From Acidovorax sp. 1608163 (GTDB lineage: Bacteria; Pseudomonadota; Gammaproteobacteria; Burkholderiales; Burkholderiaceae_C): a stretch of 64,000 nt of DNA. How positions within the stretch are numbered: the first letter of the stretch is position 1; each line of letters opens with the position of its first letter. The notes beneath the pieces were generated by a model, which worked only from the letters and a program-made list of their open reading frames with translations, did no database searches and was not told where the DNA came from. The stretch covers positions 2,428,501 through 2,492,500 of the forward strand of contig NZ_CP033069.1 in the NCBI RefSeq assembly GCF_003669015.1. Direction: 5' to 3'. The translations under genes were made by a program, and so were the position numbers. Positions 36,654-46,806 of the stretch are shown one piece after another.

Positions 36654-38078
36654 CTACAGGGTGGACGCACTGCCCGACCAACCGCCCCCCAGCGCCTTGT
36701 ACAGCGTGACGCCATTGGTCAGCTGGGCCAGGCGGGTGCCGATCAGGGTCTGGCGCGCGCCGTACCACGAGCGCTGGGCGTCCAGCACATCCAGGTAGCT
36801 GTCCACGCCCCGGTCAAACCGGGCTTGCGACATGTGCAGCACCTCGCCACTGGCCTGCACCAGGGCGTTTTGCGCCTGCAACTGGTCGCCCACGGCACTG
36901 CGCTGGGCCAGCGCATCGGCCACTTCGCGGAAGGCGGTCTGGATGGCTTTTTCGTACTGCGCGAGCGCAATGCCCTGCGCGGCTTTGGCGCTGTCCAGGT
37001 TGGCCTGGTTGGCACCGCCATCAAAAATGGGCAGGCTGATTTGGGGGATGAAGCTCCAGCTGCCCGAGCCTGCCTTGAACAGGCCCGACAAGTCCGCACT
37101 GCTGCTGCCCGCCGTGGCGGTGAGGCTGATGCGCGGGTAGAACGCCGCCCGCGCCACGCCAATGTTGGCGGTGGCGGCCTTGAGCTGGTGCTCGGACTGC
37201 AACAAATCGGGCCGGCGCAGCAGCAGATCGGACGGCACCCCGGCTGGCAGCGCAGGCAAGGCGTTCAGCGTGTCGCCCAGCACCTCGGGCGCCAAGGTAT
37301 CAGGCACCGGCGTGCCCAGCAGCAGCGCCAGGGCGTTGCGGTCTTGCGCCACCTGGCCGGTGTAGCGGGCCACGTCCACGCGGGCGCTCTCCACACTGGT
37401 TTGCAGCTGGCGCAGCGTCAGGGCCGAGGCCGCGCCCAGCTCAAACCGCGTCTGGGTCAGGCGGTACGACTCGCTTTGGCTGCGCAGGGTCTCTTGCGCC
37501 AAAGCCAGGCGCTCCAGGTCGGCAGCCCAGGTGAGGTAGGCGGTGGTCACCTCGGCCACCAGGCTGATGTGCGTGGTGCGGCGGGCCTGCTCGGTGGCCA
37601 GAAACTGCTCCAGCGCCTGGTTGCTGAGGTTGCGCACGCGGCCAAACAGGTCCAGCTCATACGCACTCACGCCCAGGTTGGCGCTGTACTGGTGGCTGGT
37701 GATGGCCGTGCCCGCACCCGACAAGCTGGCCGGGGTGCGCGCTGCCGTGCCACTGCCCGTGGCGTTCACCGAGGGCAGGGTTTGCGCATCTTGCACGCGG
37801 TATTGGGCGCGGGCCTGTTCGATGTTGAGCACGGCCACACGCAGGTCGCGGTTGTTCGCCAAGGCCAGCTCAATCAGGCTGCGCAACTTGGCATCGGCAA
37901 AGAACGTGCGCCAGTCGATGTCGCCGGTAGCGCCGCTTTGTGGAGTGCCGCCGTCGGCCGCATCCGGGTAGGCCGCCGGCACGGGCGCAGCGGGCTGCTC
38001 ATAGGTGGGGGCCAGGTTAGCACAGCCGGTCAGCACCAGGGCGGCGGCCAGCAGGGACAAAGTCAGGGAACGGGGCAT
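36654..38078 (-). CDS. RND efflux outer-membrane factor lipoprotein (NodT/OprM family)
   Basis: Outer-membrane channel of a tripartite efflux pump, 474 residues. The lipoprotein signal [19 protein letters not shown] ends in the lipobox LTGC, followed by [10 protein letters not shown]. Two OEP repeats are visible, with the conserved [17 protein letters not shown] near residue 150 and the ending [19 protein letters not shown]. It starts only one base after the pump gene's TGA, so translation is coupled. It would dock on the adaptor at 41263-42483 and span the outer membrane as a trimer. Confidence 0.92.
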   Translation of the reverse strand: MPRSLTLSLLAAALVLTGCANLAPTYEQPAAPVPAAYPDAADGGTPQSGATGDIDWRTFFADAKLRSLIELALANNRDLRVAVLNIEQARAQYRVQDAQTLPSVNATGSGTAARTPASLSGAGTAITSHQYSANLGVSAYELDLFGRVRNLSNQALEQFLATEQARRTTHISLVAEVTTAYLTWAADLERLALAQETLRSQSESYRLTQTRFELGAASALTLRQLQTSVESARVDVARYTGQVAQDRNALALLLGTPVPDTLAPEVLGDTLNALPALPAGVPSDLLLRRPDLLQSEHQLKAATANIGVARAAFYPRISLTATAGSSSADLSGLFKAGSGSWSFIPQISLPIFDGGANQANLDSAKAAQGIALAQYEKAIQTAFREVADALAQRSAVGDQLQAQNALVQASGEVLHMSQARFDRGVDSYLDVLDAQRSWYGARQTLIGTRLAQLTNGVTLYKALGGGWSGSASTL

Positions 38079-38079
38079 T

Positions 38080-41000
38080 TCAGTGGCCTTCCGACAAAAC
38101 AGGGGTGGCAGCGTGCACATCTGCACCAGAGGCAGGCTTTTGGCGCCCAAACAGCTTTTGCACGATGACGAAGAACAGCGGCACGAAGAAGATGGCCAGC
38201 ACCGTGCCGGTGACCATGCCACCCACCACGGCCGTGCCCAGCGCGTTTTGCGCACCTGCGCCCGCGCCCTTGCTCAGCATCAGCGGCAGCACACCCAGAA
38301 TGAACGCCAGCGACGTCATCAAGATTGGCCGCAGCCGCATGCGTGCCGCCGTGATGGCCGACTCGACCAGCGAGTGGCCCTGCGCATACAACTCCTTGGC
38401 AAATTCCACGATCAAGATGGCGTTTTTGGACGCCAGCCCCACCGTGGTCAGCAACCCGACCTGGAAGTACACATCGTTCATCTTCCACGTCAGCACCGCA
38501 CCCGCCAGGGTGCCCAGAACGCCCAGCGGCACCACTAGCAGCACTGAGAACGGAATCGACCAGCTCTCGTACAGCGCCGCCAGACACAGGAACACCACCA
38601 GGATGGACACGGCATACAGCAGCATGGCCTGGCCGCCCGCTTCGCGCTCCTGGCGCGACACGCCCGTCCACTCAAAGCCAATGCCCGCGGGCAACTCGGC
38701 CGCATGGCGCTCCACCAAATCCAACGCCTGGCCGCTGGACATGGCGCCCGGCAGGGCCATGCCCAGGATTTCCACCGAGGGCACGCCGTTGTAGCGCTCC
38801 AGGCGCGGCGAGCCGGTGATCCACCCCGAGGTGGAGAACGCGCTGAACGGAACCATGGTGCCGCTGCTGTTGCGCACAAACCATTTGCCAATGTCCTCGG
38901 GCGCCATGCGGTGCGGCGCATCGGCCTGCAAGAAGACCTTCTTCACCCGGCCCTTGTCCAGAAAGTCGTTGACATAGCTGCTGCCCCACGCCACCGAGAA
39001 CGTGTTGTTGATGTCGGCCATGGACAGGCCCAGCGCACCCGCCTTGTGCTCGTCAATGTCGAGGCGAAACTCGGGCGCGTCTTCCATGCCATTGGGGCGC
39101 ACGGCCACCAGGCCCTTCTCTTGCATCAGCGCGCCCAGCAACTGGTTGCGCGCGGCCATCAATGCGTCGTGGCCCAGGTTGGCGCGGTCTTGCAGCATCA
39201 GGTCAAACCCGCTGGCGTTGCCCAGCTCAGACACCGCAGGCGGCGCAAACGCGAACACCGAGGCATTGCGGATTTGCGAGAGTGCACCCATCGCCTTGTT
39301 GGCCACGGCCTGGGCCTTGAGGCCCGGCGCCGTGCGTTCGCCCCAGGGCTTGAGCTTGACGAAGGCAAAGCCCGTGTTCTGCCCACTGCCCGCAAAGCTG
39401 AAGCCCGCCACGGTGAAGATCGAGTCCACCGCGTCTTTTTGCTCTTCCAGAAAGTGGTGCTGCACCTGGTCCAGCACCTTTTCGGTGTTGCTTTGCGTGG
39501 TGCCTGGGGGCAGTTGCACGATGGCAAACAGCGTGCCCTGGTCTTCCTCAGGCAAGAAGCCTGCGGGGATTTTGGTGAACACAAAGCCTACGGCCACCAC
39601 CAAAATGGCGTAGCCCACCATCCAGCGGCCACCGCGCTTAAGCATGCGCTGCACCAGGCTTTGGTAGCCACGGTTGCTGCGGTCAAAAGCACGGTTGAAG
39701 GCGCCAAAAAACCCTTTTGTGGCCAACCCGTGCCCCTTGGGAATGGGCTTGAGCAACGTGGCGCACAAGGCGGGCGTGAGGATCATGGCCACCAGCACCG
39801 ACAGCGTCATCGCCGACACGATGGTGACGGTGAACTGGCGGTAGATGACGCCCGTGGAGCCACCAAAGAAGGCCATGGGCACAAACACGGCGGCCAGCAC
39901 CAGGGCCACCCCCACCAGCGCGCCGGTGATCTGGCCCATGGATTTGCGCGTGGCTTCCAGGGGCGACAAGCCCTCTTCGCTCATCACCCGCTCTACGTTT
40001 TCGACCACCACAATGGCATCGTCCACCAGCAGGCCAATGGCCAGCACCATGGCCAGCATGGTCAGTGTGTTGAGCGAATACCCAAACGCCGCCAGCACGC
40101 CAAAGGTGCCCAGCAGCACCACCGGCACCGCAATGGTGGGGATGAGCGTGGCGCGGAAGTTCTGCAAGAACAGGTACATCACCACAAACACCAGCACCAC
40201 GGCCTCGACCAGGGTTTTGACCACTTCCTGGATGGAGATGCGCACAAACGGCGTGGTGTCGTAAGGCTTGATGACCTTCATGCCCTGCGGGAAGAACTTG
40301 CCCAGCTCAGCCAGCTTGGCGTCCACCGCCTTGACGGTGTTGAGCGCATTGGCACCGGTGGCCAGCTTGATGGCCAGGCCCGCAGCGGGCATGCCGTTGA
40401 AACGGGCCACCGTGGCGTAGCTTTCGCCGCCCAGCTCAATGCGCGCCACATCGCTCAGGCGCACGGCGGCGCCGTTGGCCTGGGTGCGCAGCAAGATGCC
40501 TGCAAACTCATCGGCCGTCTTCATGCGCGTTTGCGCCGTGATGGTGGCATTGAGCTGCTGGTTGGCCGTGGATGGCAGGCCGCCGAGCTGCCCGGCAGAC
40601 ACCTGCGCGTTCTGCGCCTGGATGGCGTTCTTCACGTCCAGCGGCGTCAGGTTGAAGCTGTTGAGCTTGCTCGGGTCCAGCCAGACGCGCATCGCGTATT
40701 GCGAGCCAAACAGCGTCGTGTCGCCCACGCCTTCTACGCGGCTGATCGGGTCTTGCACGTTGGCCGCTACGTAGTCGGACAAGTCCGAGCCGTTGAGCTT
40801 GCCGTCTTCCGACACAAAGGCCAGCACGTTCAGGAAGTTGTTGGCCGACTTGGTCACGCGCACGCCCTGCTGCTGCACCTCTTGCGGCAGCAGCGGCGTG
40901 GCCAGGGCCAACTTGTTTTGCACCTGCACCTGGGCAGTGTCGGGGTCGGTGCCGTTCTCAAACGTCAGCGTGATGGTCACGCTACCCGAGGACTCACTGG

Positions 41001-41241
41001 TCGAAGCGATGTAAGAGAGCTTGTCCAGCCCCTTCATCTTCTGCTCGATGACCTGGGTGACGGTGTCTTCCAGCGTTTTGGACGAAGCGCCTGGATACGT
41101 GGCCGAGATGGCGATGGCGGGCGGCGCAATGGTGGGGTATTGGGCGATGGGCAGTGTCAGCACTGCCATCACCCCTGCCAGCATCGTGATGATGGCAAGC
41201 ACCCACGCGAAGATGGGGCGGTCGATGAAAAAACGGGCCAT
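38080..41241 (-). CDS. RND multidrug efflux pump, AcrB/MexB type (HAE1)
   Basis: Proton-driven inner-membrane transporter of 1053 residues, the normal length of AcrB. It starts [20 protein letters not shown], an HAE1 hallmark. Twelve membrane segments surround two large periplasmic loops. The proton-relay aspartates are in [18 protein letters not shown] (TM4), and [18 protein letters not shown] opens the second loop. The pore-domain sequence [13 protein letters not shown] also fits AcrB/MexB. The adaptor gene lies 21 bp upstream and the channel gene one base downstream. It should export hydrophobic drugs, detergents or solvents; the exact range cannot be told. Confidence 0.95.
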   Translation of the reverse strand: MARFFIDRPIFAWVLAIITMLAGVMAVLTLPIAQYPTIAPPAIAISATYPGASSKTLEDTVTQVIEQKMKGLDKLSYIASTSESSGSVTITLTFENGTDPDTAQVQVQNKLALATPLLPQEVQQQGVRVTKSANNFLNVLAFVSEDGKLNGSDLSDYVAANVQDPISRVEGVGDTTLFGSQYAMRVWLDPSKLNSFNLTPLDVKNAIQAQNAQVSAGQLGGLPSTANQQLNATITAQTRMKTADEFAGILLRTQANGAAVRLSDVARIELGGESYATVARFNGMPAAGLAIKLATGANALNTVKAVDAKLAELGKFFPQGMKVIKPYDTTPFVRISIQEVVKTLVEAVVLVFVVMYLFLQNFRATLIPTIAVPVVLLGTFGVLAAFGYSLNTLTMLAMVLAIGLLVDDAIVVVENVERVMSEEGLSPLEATRKSMGQITGALVGVALVLAAVFVPMAFFGGSTGVIYRQFTVTIVSAMTLSVLVAMILTPALCATLLKPIPKGHGLATKGFFGAFNRAFDRSNRGYQSLVQRMLKRGGRWMVGYAILVVAVGFVFTKIPAGFLPEEDQGTLFAIVQLPPGTTQSNTEKVLDQVQHHFLEEQKDAVDSIFTVAGFSFAGSGQNTGFAFVKLKPWGERTAPGLKAQAVANKAMGALSQIRNASVFAFAPPAVSELGNASGFDLMLQDRANLGHDALMAARNQLLGALMQEKGLVAVRPNGMEDAPEFRLDIDEHKAGALGLSMADINNTFSVAWGSSYVNDFLDKGRVKKVFLQADAPHRMAPEDIGKWFVRNSSGTMVPFSAFSTSGWITGSPRLERYNGVPSVEILGMALPGAMSSGQALDLVERHAAELPAGIGFEWTGVSRQEREAGGQAMLLYAVSILVVFLCLAALYESWSIPFSVLLVVPLGVLGTLAGAVLTWKMNDVYFQVGLLTTVGLASKNAILIVEFAKELYAQGHSLVESAITAARMRLRPILMTSLAFILGVLPLMLSKGAGAGAQNALGTAVVGGMVTGTVLAIFFVPLFFVIVQKLFGRQKPASGADVHAATPVLSEGH

Positions 41242-41262
41242 GGGATTCTCTTTGCGGGGTGT

Positions 41263-42483
41263 TCAACGGGCGCTGGTGGGGGCAGCTTCGGCGCTACTCG
41301 CGGCGGCCATCTTCTGCACGGCTTCCGTCTTTTTGAAGGCGGCGGGGGTGTAGGGCTGGGTTTGCACCGGCTGGCCAGCACGCGCTTTTTGCTGGCCTTC
41401 CACCACCACGGTGTCGCCTGCTTTCAGGCCATCCGTCACCAGCCACTGGTCACCCACGGCGCGGTCGGCAGTCAGGCTGCGCTGCTGCAACTTGCCTTCT
41501 CCATCCACCACAAAGACGTAGGGCTTGCCAGTGGTGTCGCGGCCCACAGCGGGCTGGGGCACCAGCAGGGCTTGCTCCAGCACGCCCTCTTCCAAAACAG
41601 CGCGGGCATACATGCCCGGCAGCAAGTCGGCACGGGGGTTGGGGAACTCGGCGCGCAGCGTGACAGCGCCCGTGCTTTGGTCCACCGTCACGTCCGAGAA
41701 CTGCAGCTTGCCGGGCTGCGCGTACACGCTGCCGTCCTCCAGCACCAGGCGCACTTTGGCGGTGCCACTCTTGAGCGTGCCGGCATCCATCGAGCGCTTG
41801 AGCGCCAGCAGCGTGCTGGTGGACTGCGTCACGTCCACGTAGATCGGATCCAGCTGCTGCACCGTGGCCATGGCACCGGCCTGGTTGGCCGTGACCAGTG
41901 CGCCGGGCGTGACGCTGGAGCGCCCGATGCGCCCGCTGATGGGCGAGGTGATGCGGGTGTAGTCCAGGTTGATGCGCTGGGTTTGCAGCGTGGCGCGGGC
42001 GGCGCTGACCTCGGCCTCGGCCTGCAGCAGCGATGCGGCGGCGTCGTCGGCATCCTGCTGGCTCACGGCCTTGATGGCCGACAGCTCCTTGAAGCGCCCG
42101 GCCTTCAGCCGCACGGTGACCAGATTGGCTTCGGCCTTGGCCAGGGTGGCATCGGCGCTATCGACATTGGCACGGTAGGTGGCGGGGTCGATCTGGTAGA
42201 GCAGATCGCCCGCCTTCACATCGCTGCCTTCCTTGAAGCGGCGCTGCAGCACCAGCCCGGTGATCTGGGGGCGCACCTCGGCGATCAGCGCCGGGGCCAC
42301 GCGGCCGGGCAGCTCGGTGGTCAGCGGCAGGCGCTGGGCTTGCACGGTGATGACCCGGACCTGGGGCACGCCCCCCCCGCCAGTGGCCGGGGGCTGGGGC
42401 GCTTCGCCGCAGGCGGCCAGTGCCAGGGCGGAAACGGCGGCCAATACGGCCACGGGTCGTTGAATAGCAGGATGCAAGCGCAT
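41263..42483 (-). CDS. RND efflux periplasmic adaptor (AcrA/MexA type, membrane fusion protein)
   Basis: Periplasmic lipoprotein linking pump and outer-membrane channel, 406 residues. The signal peptide ends at the lipobox ALAACGEAP. The order is typical: first beta-barrel strand VRVITVQAQRLPLTTELPGR, lipoyl half VRPQITGLVLQRRFKEGSDV, a long coiled-coil hairpin (about residues 110-175), second lipoyl half LDYTRITSPISGRIGRSSV, then the beta-barrel and membrane-proximal domains. A GAGGAG ribosome site fixes the ATG at 42483. First gene of the efflux operon, controlled from the region shared with the divergent TetR gene. Confidence 0.94.
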   Translation of the reverse strand: MRLHPAIQRPVAVLAAVSALALAACGEAPQPPATGGGGVPQVRVITVQAQRLPLTTELPGRVAPALIAEVRPQITGLVLQRRFKEGSDVKAGDLLYQIDPATYRANVDSADATLAKAEANLVTVRLKAGRFKELSAIKAVSQQDADDAAASLLQAEAEVSAARATLQTQRINLDYTRITSPISGRIGRSSVTPGALVTANQAGAMATVQQLDPIYVDVTQSTSTLLALKRSMDAGTLKSGTAKVRLVLEDGSVYAQPGKLQFSDVTVDQSTGAVTLRAEFPNPRADLLPGMYARAVLEEGVLEQALLVPQPAVGRDTTGKPYVFVVDGEGKLQQRSLTADRAVGDQWLVTDGLKAGDTVVVEGQQKARAGQPVQTQPYTPAAFKKTEAVQKMAAASSAEAAPTSAR

Positions 42484-42550
42484 GAACAAGGCTCCTCGGC
42501 CCAGGCGCTTTGGCACGCCCGACCTGACAAATTGAAAACACGATTTAACT

Positions 42551-42567
42551 GTACCGAACGGTACGGT
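42551..42567. promoter_or_regulatory. Probable TetR operator 1 (efflux operon side)
   Basis: GTACCG-AA-CGGTAC, a perfect palindrome (42551-42564), continuing into CGGTACGGT (42559-42567). It sits just downstream of the predicted transcription start of the efflux operon, a position where a bound repressor would block initiation. Confidence 0.65.
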
Positions 42568-42575
42568 ATTGTCGA

Positions 42576-42604
42576 TTATCAAGTTGACACATTCAGTCTG
42601 TCAA
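42576..42604 (-). promoter_or_regulatory. Predicted sigma-70 promoter of the efflux operon
   Basis: On the minus strand: -35 TTGACA (42604-42599), 17-base spacer, -10 TGATAA (42581-42576). The region is itself an inverted repeat, TTGACA...TGTCAA at 42584-42604, so a TTGACA also faces the tetR gene, there with a poorer -10. Confidence 0.6.
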
Positions 42605-42618
42605 GCAAAAATGGACTC

Positions 42619-42631
42619 ATCGGTACGGTTA
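42619..42631. promoter_or_regulatory. Probable TetR operator 2 (tetR side)
   Basis: CGGTACGGT at 42621-42629 repeats the nine bases of operator 1 in the same orientation. It lies about 25 bases before the tetR start codon and is suited to autoregulation. Confidence 0.5.
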
Positions 42632-42654
42632 AGCGTTATTCACAGGAGTACGGC

Positions 42655-43308
42655 ATGAAAGTTCGCACGGAAGCACGCCGCGAGGCGATTCTGGAAATCG
42701 CCTCGCAGGTCTTTCTGGAGTTCGGGTTTGAGCGCGCATCCATGGCCGAGATCGTTCGCCGCATTGGCGGCTCCAAGTCCACCATCTACGGCTACTACCC
42801 GTCCAAGGAGGCGTTGTTCCAGGCCGTGACGCAGGCTGCGGGCGAACAGCACATCCAGGCATCTTTTGCAGAGCTTGCTGCGCACGACATGCAGCACGGA
42901 ATTGCCGAAGTGCTGGCCCGATTTGGAGAAAAGCTGGCGACCTTCATGTGCCGGCAGGAGATGATTGCCACCCACCGCATGGTGCTGGCCGAGGCTGGGC
43001 ATTCGAACATGGGCGAGCTGTTTTACGAAGCAGGCCCCAAACGCGGCATGGGTGAAATCTCAGCCTTTTTCACCCGCGCCATGGAGCATGGACACCTGCG
43101 CCAGGATGCGCCTTTTGTCGCAGCGCTACAGTTCGGGGCCTTGGTGCAGTGCGAAATCCAGCTGCGCTGGTACTACAAAGACCTGCCCCCCCTGCCGCCT
43201 GAGGAGATCCAGGCCCTGGCCGACCGCGCTGTGGCAACCTTCTTGCGCGCCTATGCGCCGCCGGCGGCAGCCAGCAAGCCCAAAGCCAAGAGTAAAAAGA
43301 CGGCCTAG
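42655..43308 (+). CDS. TetR-family regulator divergent from the efflux operon
   Basis: Repressor of 217 residues. The DNA-binding domain reads ILEIASQVFLEFGFERASMA EIVRRIGGSKSTIYGYYPSK, and the C-terminal part (TFMCRQEMIATHRMVLAEAG) is of the AefR-like type. It ends in a lysine-rich tail, SKPKAKSKKTA. An AGGAG ribosome site lies eight bases before the ATG. Its position opposite the adaptor gene and the pair of matching sites between them make it the most likely local repressor of the pump. The stop codon falls inside a hairpin repeat. Confidence 0.9.
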   Translation: MKVRTEARREAILEIASQVFLEFGFERASMAEIVRRIGGSKSTIYGYYPSKEALFQAVTQAAGEQHIQASFAELAAHDMQHGIAEVLARFGEKLATFMCRQEMIATHRMVLAEAGHSNMGELFYEAGPKRGMGEISAFFTRAMEHGHLRQDAPFVAALQFGALVQCEIQLRWYYKDLPPLPPEEIQALADRAVATFLRAYAPPAAASKPKAKSKKTA

Positions 43309-43351
43309 CGCTTTACCTAAAAGCGCTAGCAGCTATATATTTAATAGCAAG
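43304..43351. repeat. Comamonadaceae hairpin repeat, copy 6
   Basis: CTAGCGCTTTA and TAAAAGCGCTAG arms (43305-43327) followed by CAGCTATATATTTAATAGC. The TAG in the left arm is the stop codon of the tetR gene. It lies between convergent genes. Confidence 0.85.
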
Positions 43352-43367
43352 CGGCATGCAAAACCCG

Positions 43368-44971
43368 TCACATGTCGCGCTGCGCAGGCTCCAAAAACTC
43401 CTGCGCGTAGCGCAGGTGCACGCCCTCGGACACGAACACGTCGAACAGGTCCGGGTCGATGTGCCCGCCATCGCGCATCTTGGCCATGATGCCCAGCACC
43501 TGCGACAGGCTCATGCCGCTCTTGTAGGGCCGGTCAGCGGCTGTCAGGGCTTCAAACACATCGGCGATGCCCATCATGCGCGCCTGCACTGACATCTGGT
43601 CGCGCGTCAGGCCCTTGGGTAGCCACGCCCGTCCATGCGCTCGTGGTGGCCGCCCGCGTATTCGGGCACGTTCTTGAGGTGGCGCGGCCAGGGCAGCGTC
43701 TCCAGCATCTTGTTGGTGGCCACGATGTGGTGGTTGATGATGTCGCGCTCGGCCTGTGTCAACGTGCCCGAGCGGATGGTGAGGTTCTCGACCTCTTCGG
43801 CCGTCAGGAAGCTGGTCTGCAGGCCCTGCGGGTTGCGCCACTGGCGCTGTGCACCTACGTCGCGCACGCGCTGCTGGTCTGCCGCCGACATGGCCTCCCC
43901 CCCGATATTGGCCTTGCGCAAAAAGTCACGGTCGGCGTCCAGCGCGGCCAGCTCTTGCTGCAAAGCCTGCTGCGCCTGGGCTTCGGCCGCCGCATCGGCT
44001 ACTGGGCGCAGGGCCAACTGGCGCCGCAGGGCGGCCAGCTCGGCATCGCGCTTGAGCACTTCAAAGCGCGTGTCCACCGTGCCAATGCGGTCGTACAGCG
44101 TCTGCAGCTTGGTGGCCTTGTCCACCACATGCACAGGCGTGGTGATCTTGCCGCAGTCGTGCAGCAGCCCGGCCATCTTCAGCTCGTAACGGTCGCGGTC
44201 GGTCATGGCAAAGTGGGCCAGCGGCCCGTCTTGCACCGCGTGGGCGGCCTCGGCCAGCATCATGGTCAGCGCGGGCACGCGCTGGCAGTGGCCCCCGGTG
44301 TAGGGCGACTTTTCATCGATGGCCAGGTTGATGAGGTTCACAAACGACTCGAACAGGCGCTCAAGCTGCGACACCAGCAGCCGGTTGGTGAGCGCAATGG
44401 CGGCCTGCGAGGCCAGCGACTCGGCCAGACTCTGGTCGGCCTGCGAGAACGCCATCACCTCGCCCGTCTCCGGGTCGCGCGCGTTGATGAGCTGCAGCAC
44501 GCCAATCAGCTCACGGTCGTGGTTCTTCATGGGCACCGTCAGGAACGACTGCGAGCGATACCCTGTGCGCGCATCAAAAGCGCGTGTGCCGGAAAAGTCG
44601 AAGCCCTGCTCGCTGTAGGCATCGGCAATGTTCACTGTGCGGTCGTGGATGGCCGAGTGCGCCGCCACCAGCGAGTCATTGGGGGCCCCATCGGTGGTGC
44701 GCAGGGGCAGCAACGGCAGGTCAATGGGCTTGCCCGTGGTGCCCCCCAGGCGTATGCCCAGCGAGTCGGTGCGCAAGATCTCGAACTTCAGGGCCGACTG
44801 GTCTTCCGTCACGCTGTACAGCGTGCCGCCATCCGCCCCGGTAATGGTCTTGGCGGCTTCCAGGATGTTCTCGAGCAGCCGCTCAATGTGCCGCTCGCGC
44901 GACAATGCCGCCCCGATGCCATTGAGCTGCTCCAGCCGGCGAAAAAGATGGATAGTGGATTCCTTGCTCAT
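43368..44971 (-). pseudogene. GAF/HD-GYP cyclic di-GMP phosphodiesterase gene, frameshifted
   Basis: Would be a 534-residue response protein hydrolysing cyclic di-GMP. A GAF domain (residues 20-190, ALSRERHIERLLENILEAAK ... GVLQLINARDPETGEV) precedes an HD-GYP domain: GGHCQRV, the HD pair in LLHDCGKITTPVHVV, HHIVATNKMLETLPWP and HHERMDGRGYP. Between HD and HH lies a long helical insert. The frame breaks right after GRGYP; KGLTRDQMSVQARMMGIADV and the rest follow in another frame. One extra G in the run 43617-43619 would repair it. The C-terminal quarter of the domain would otherwise be lost. Ribosome site AGGTGA before the ATG at 44971. Confidence 0.8.
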
Positions 44972-45083
44972 GCGATTCACCTGGCGGCAGCGTTGGTAAC
45001 CCGACATCGTAACGAAAGGTGACGGCTATCATCCTCCGGTTTATCCATCTTCGCCACCTACTCGCGTTCTACCCGCCCATCTC

Positions 45084-46100
45084 GTGGACCCGGTCACTCC
45101 CCGCTTCATCACCGCCGCCCTCTACCAGTTCGTCGACTTGCCCGACTTTGCCGCACTGCAAGGGCCCCTGCAAAGCCTGTGCGAGGCCCACGGCGTGCGC
45201 GGCATGCTGCTGCTGGCGCACGAAGGCATCAACGGCACCATCGCAGGCACCCCGGCAGGTGTGCACGCCGTGCTGGCCTGGCTGCGCAGCGACAGCCGCT
45301 TCGCAGCCCTGCAGCACAAAGAGGCGCCCGCCAGCACCCTGCCGTTCTACCGCATGCGTGTGCGGCTTAAAAAAGAGATCGTCACCCTGGGCGTGCCTGG
45401 CCTGAACCCCGCGCGCAACGCGGGCACCTACGTCAAGCCCAGCGACTGGAACACCCTCATCGACGACCCGGCCGTGGTGGTCATTGACACGCGCAACGAC
45501 TACGAAGTGGGCATAGGCACCTTCGAGCGCGCCATCAACCCGCACACCAAGAGCTTTTCCGAGTTTCCGGACTGGGTGGCGCAACAATCGCAGCCCGGCG
45601 GCGTGCTGGCAGGCAACCCCAAAGTGGCCATGTTTTGCACTGGTGGCATCCGCTGCGAAAAATCCACCGCCTTCCTCAAGTCGCAAGGCTTTGATGAGGT
45701 CTATCACCTCGAAGGCGGCATCCTCAAATACCTGGAGACCGTGCCCGAGGAAGCCACCCGCTGGCAGGGCGACTGCTTTGTGTTTGACGAGCGGGTCTCC
45801 GTAGGCCACGGCCTGGTGCGCGGCCCGTACCAGCTGTGCCGCTCATGCCGCATGCCGCTGGGCGAAGCCGAGCTGGCACACCCGCACTACGTGCAAGGCG
45901 TGAGCTGCCCCTATTGCCACGGCACCCGCACGCCCGAGCAAGAACGCGCCCTGGCCGAGCGCGAGCGGCAAATGCAGCTGGCAGCCCAACGCGGCCAGGA
46001 ACACATCGGAGCACGCCAGCCCGGCAACCCGGCGCGACGGCACACCCAAGACGCCGAAGACAGAGACGATGACGGAGGCCGTGAGGAGAGCCACGCATGA
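45084..46100 (+). CDS. trhO: tRNA uridine(34) 5-hydroxylase TrhO (rhodanese family), full length
   Basis: Oxygen-dependent tRNA hydroxylase (YceA/TrhO) making 5-hydroxyuridine at wobble position 34. N-terminal acylphosphatase-like domain ([14 protein letters not shown] ... [13 protein letters not shown]), rhodanese domain with catalytic [11 protein letters not shown] near residue 190, then the C-terminal zinc-binding motif [13 protein letters not shown] ... [10 protein letters not shown], which the paralogue at 25573-26388 lacks. A charged tail of about 50 residues follows. The start is a GTG at 45084. The stop overlaps the GST start (ATGA). Confidence 0.9.
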   Translation: MDPVTPRFITAALYQFVDLPDFAALQGPLQSLCEAHGVRGMLLLAHEGINGTIAGTPAGVHAVLAWLRSDSRFAALQHKEAPASTLPFYRMRVRLKKEIVTLGVPGLNPARNAGTYVKPSDWNTLIDDPAVVVIDTRNDYEVGIGTFERAINPHTKSFSEFPDWVAQQSQPGGVLAGNPKVAMFCTGGIRCEKSTAFLKSQGFDEVYHLEGGILKYLETVPEEATRWQGDCFVFDERVSVGHGLVRGPYQLCRSCRMPLGEAELAHPHYVQGVSCPYCHGTRTPEQERALAERERQMQLAAQRGQEHIGARQPGNPARRHTQDAEDRDDDGGREESHA

Positions 46101-46792
46101 CCACCCTGCCCGTTCTCTACTCCTTTCGCCGCTGCCCCTACGCCATGCGTGCCCGGCTGGCCCTGGCGGTGAGCGGCCAGGCGTGCGAACTGCGCGAAGT
46201 GGTCCTCAAGAACAAGCCCCAAGCCCTGCTGCAAGCCTCACCCAAAGGCACCGTGCCCGTGCTCGTGCTGCCAGATGGCCAAGTGCTGGAGCAAAGCCTG
46301 GACATCATGCTCTGGGCTCTGTCCCGGCACGACCCCGACGGTTGGCTGTCCCCCATCGAAGGCACGCTGGCCGACATGCAGGCACTGATCGCCGAATGCG
46401 ATGGCCCCTTCAAACAGGCGCTGGACCGCTGCAAATACCCCAACCGCTACCCCGGCGCCGACGTGAGTGCCGCGCGTGCCACCGCCTTGGCTTGGTTGAG
46501 CGTGCTGGACACCCGCCTGGCCACCCGCCCCCACCTGTTCGGCCATCGCGCGGCCTTGGCAGACATGGCCATCGCACCGTTTGTGCGCCAGTTTGCGGGC
46601 ATTGATGCAACGTGGTGGCAAGCGCAGCCCTGGCCCCATTTGCAGGCATGGCTTGCGCATTGGCAGGCCAGCGAGCTGCTGGAGAGCGTGATGCACAAGC
46701 TGCCTGCGTGGGTAGATGGGACGGAGGGGGTGCTGTTTCCCCATCCTGTGGCAACTTTCGCCCCCAGCAACAGCGCCGGGCTCCATCACTGA
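46097..46792 (+). CDS. Glutathione S-transferase family protein
   Basis: Cytoplasmic 231-residue protein with a thioredoxin-like N-terminal domain ([20 protein letters not shown], glutaredoxin-like CPYA active site; then [20 protein letters not shown]) and a helical C-terminal domain ([20 protein letters not shown]). The CPYA motif suggests a glutaredoxin-2-like or omega-type enzyme using a cysteine for thiol transfer. It overlaps trhO by four bases, so the two are co-translated; a link between tRNA hydroxylation and thiol chemistry is possible but not shown. Confidence 0.87.
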   Translation: MTTLPVLYSFRRCPYAMRARLALAVSGQACELREVVLKNKPQALLQASPKGTVPVLVLPDGQVLEQSLDIMLWALSRHDPDGWLSPIEGTLADMQALIAECDGPFKQALDRCKYPNRYPGADVSAARATALAWLSVLDTRLATRPHLFGHRAALADMAIAPFVRQFAGIDATWWQAQPWPHLQAWLAHWQASELLESVMHKLPAWVDGTEGVLFPHPVATFAPSNSAGLHH

Positions 46793-46806
46793 CCAGTCAC
46801 GCCCAG

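Noticed and set aside
38704-42654. Very long open frame on the plus strand (over 1300 codons) opposite the RND pump and adaptor genes
   Set aside because: It is the mirror frame of high-GC coding DNA. The translation is rich in His, Gln, Arg and Gly without domains, while the minus strand encodes clear AcrB and AcrA proteins. Only its last part from 42655 is a real gene (tetR).
33963-43308. Resistance island brought by a mobile element
   Set aside because: Beta-lactamase and efflux genes lie side by side, but no transposase, integrase, integron site or direct repeats border them, and the base composition looks like the rest.
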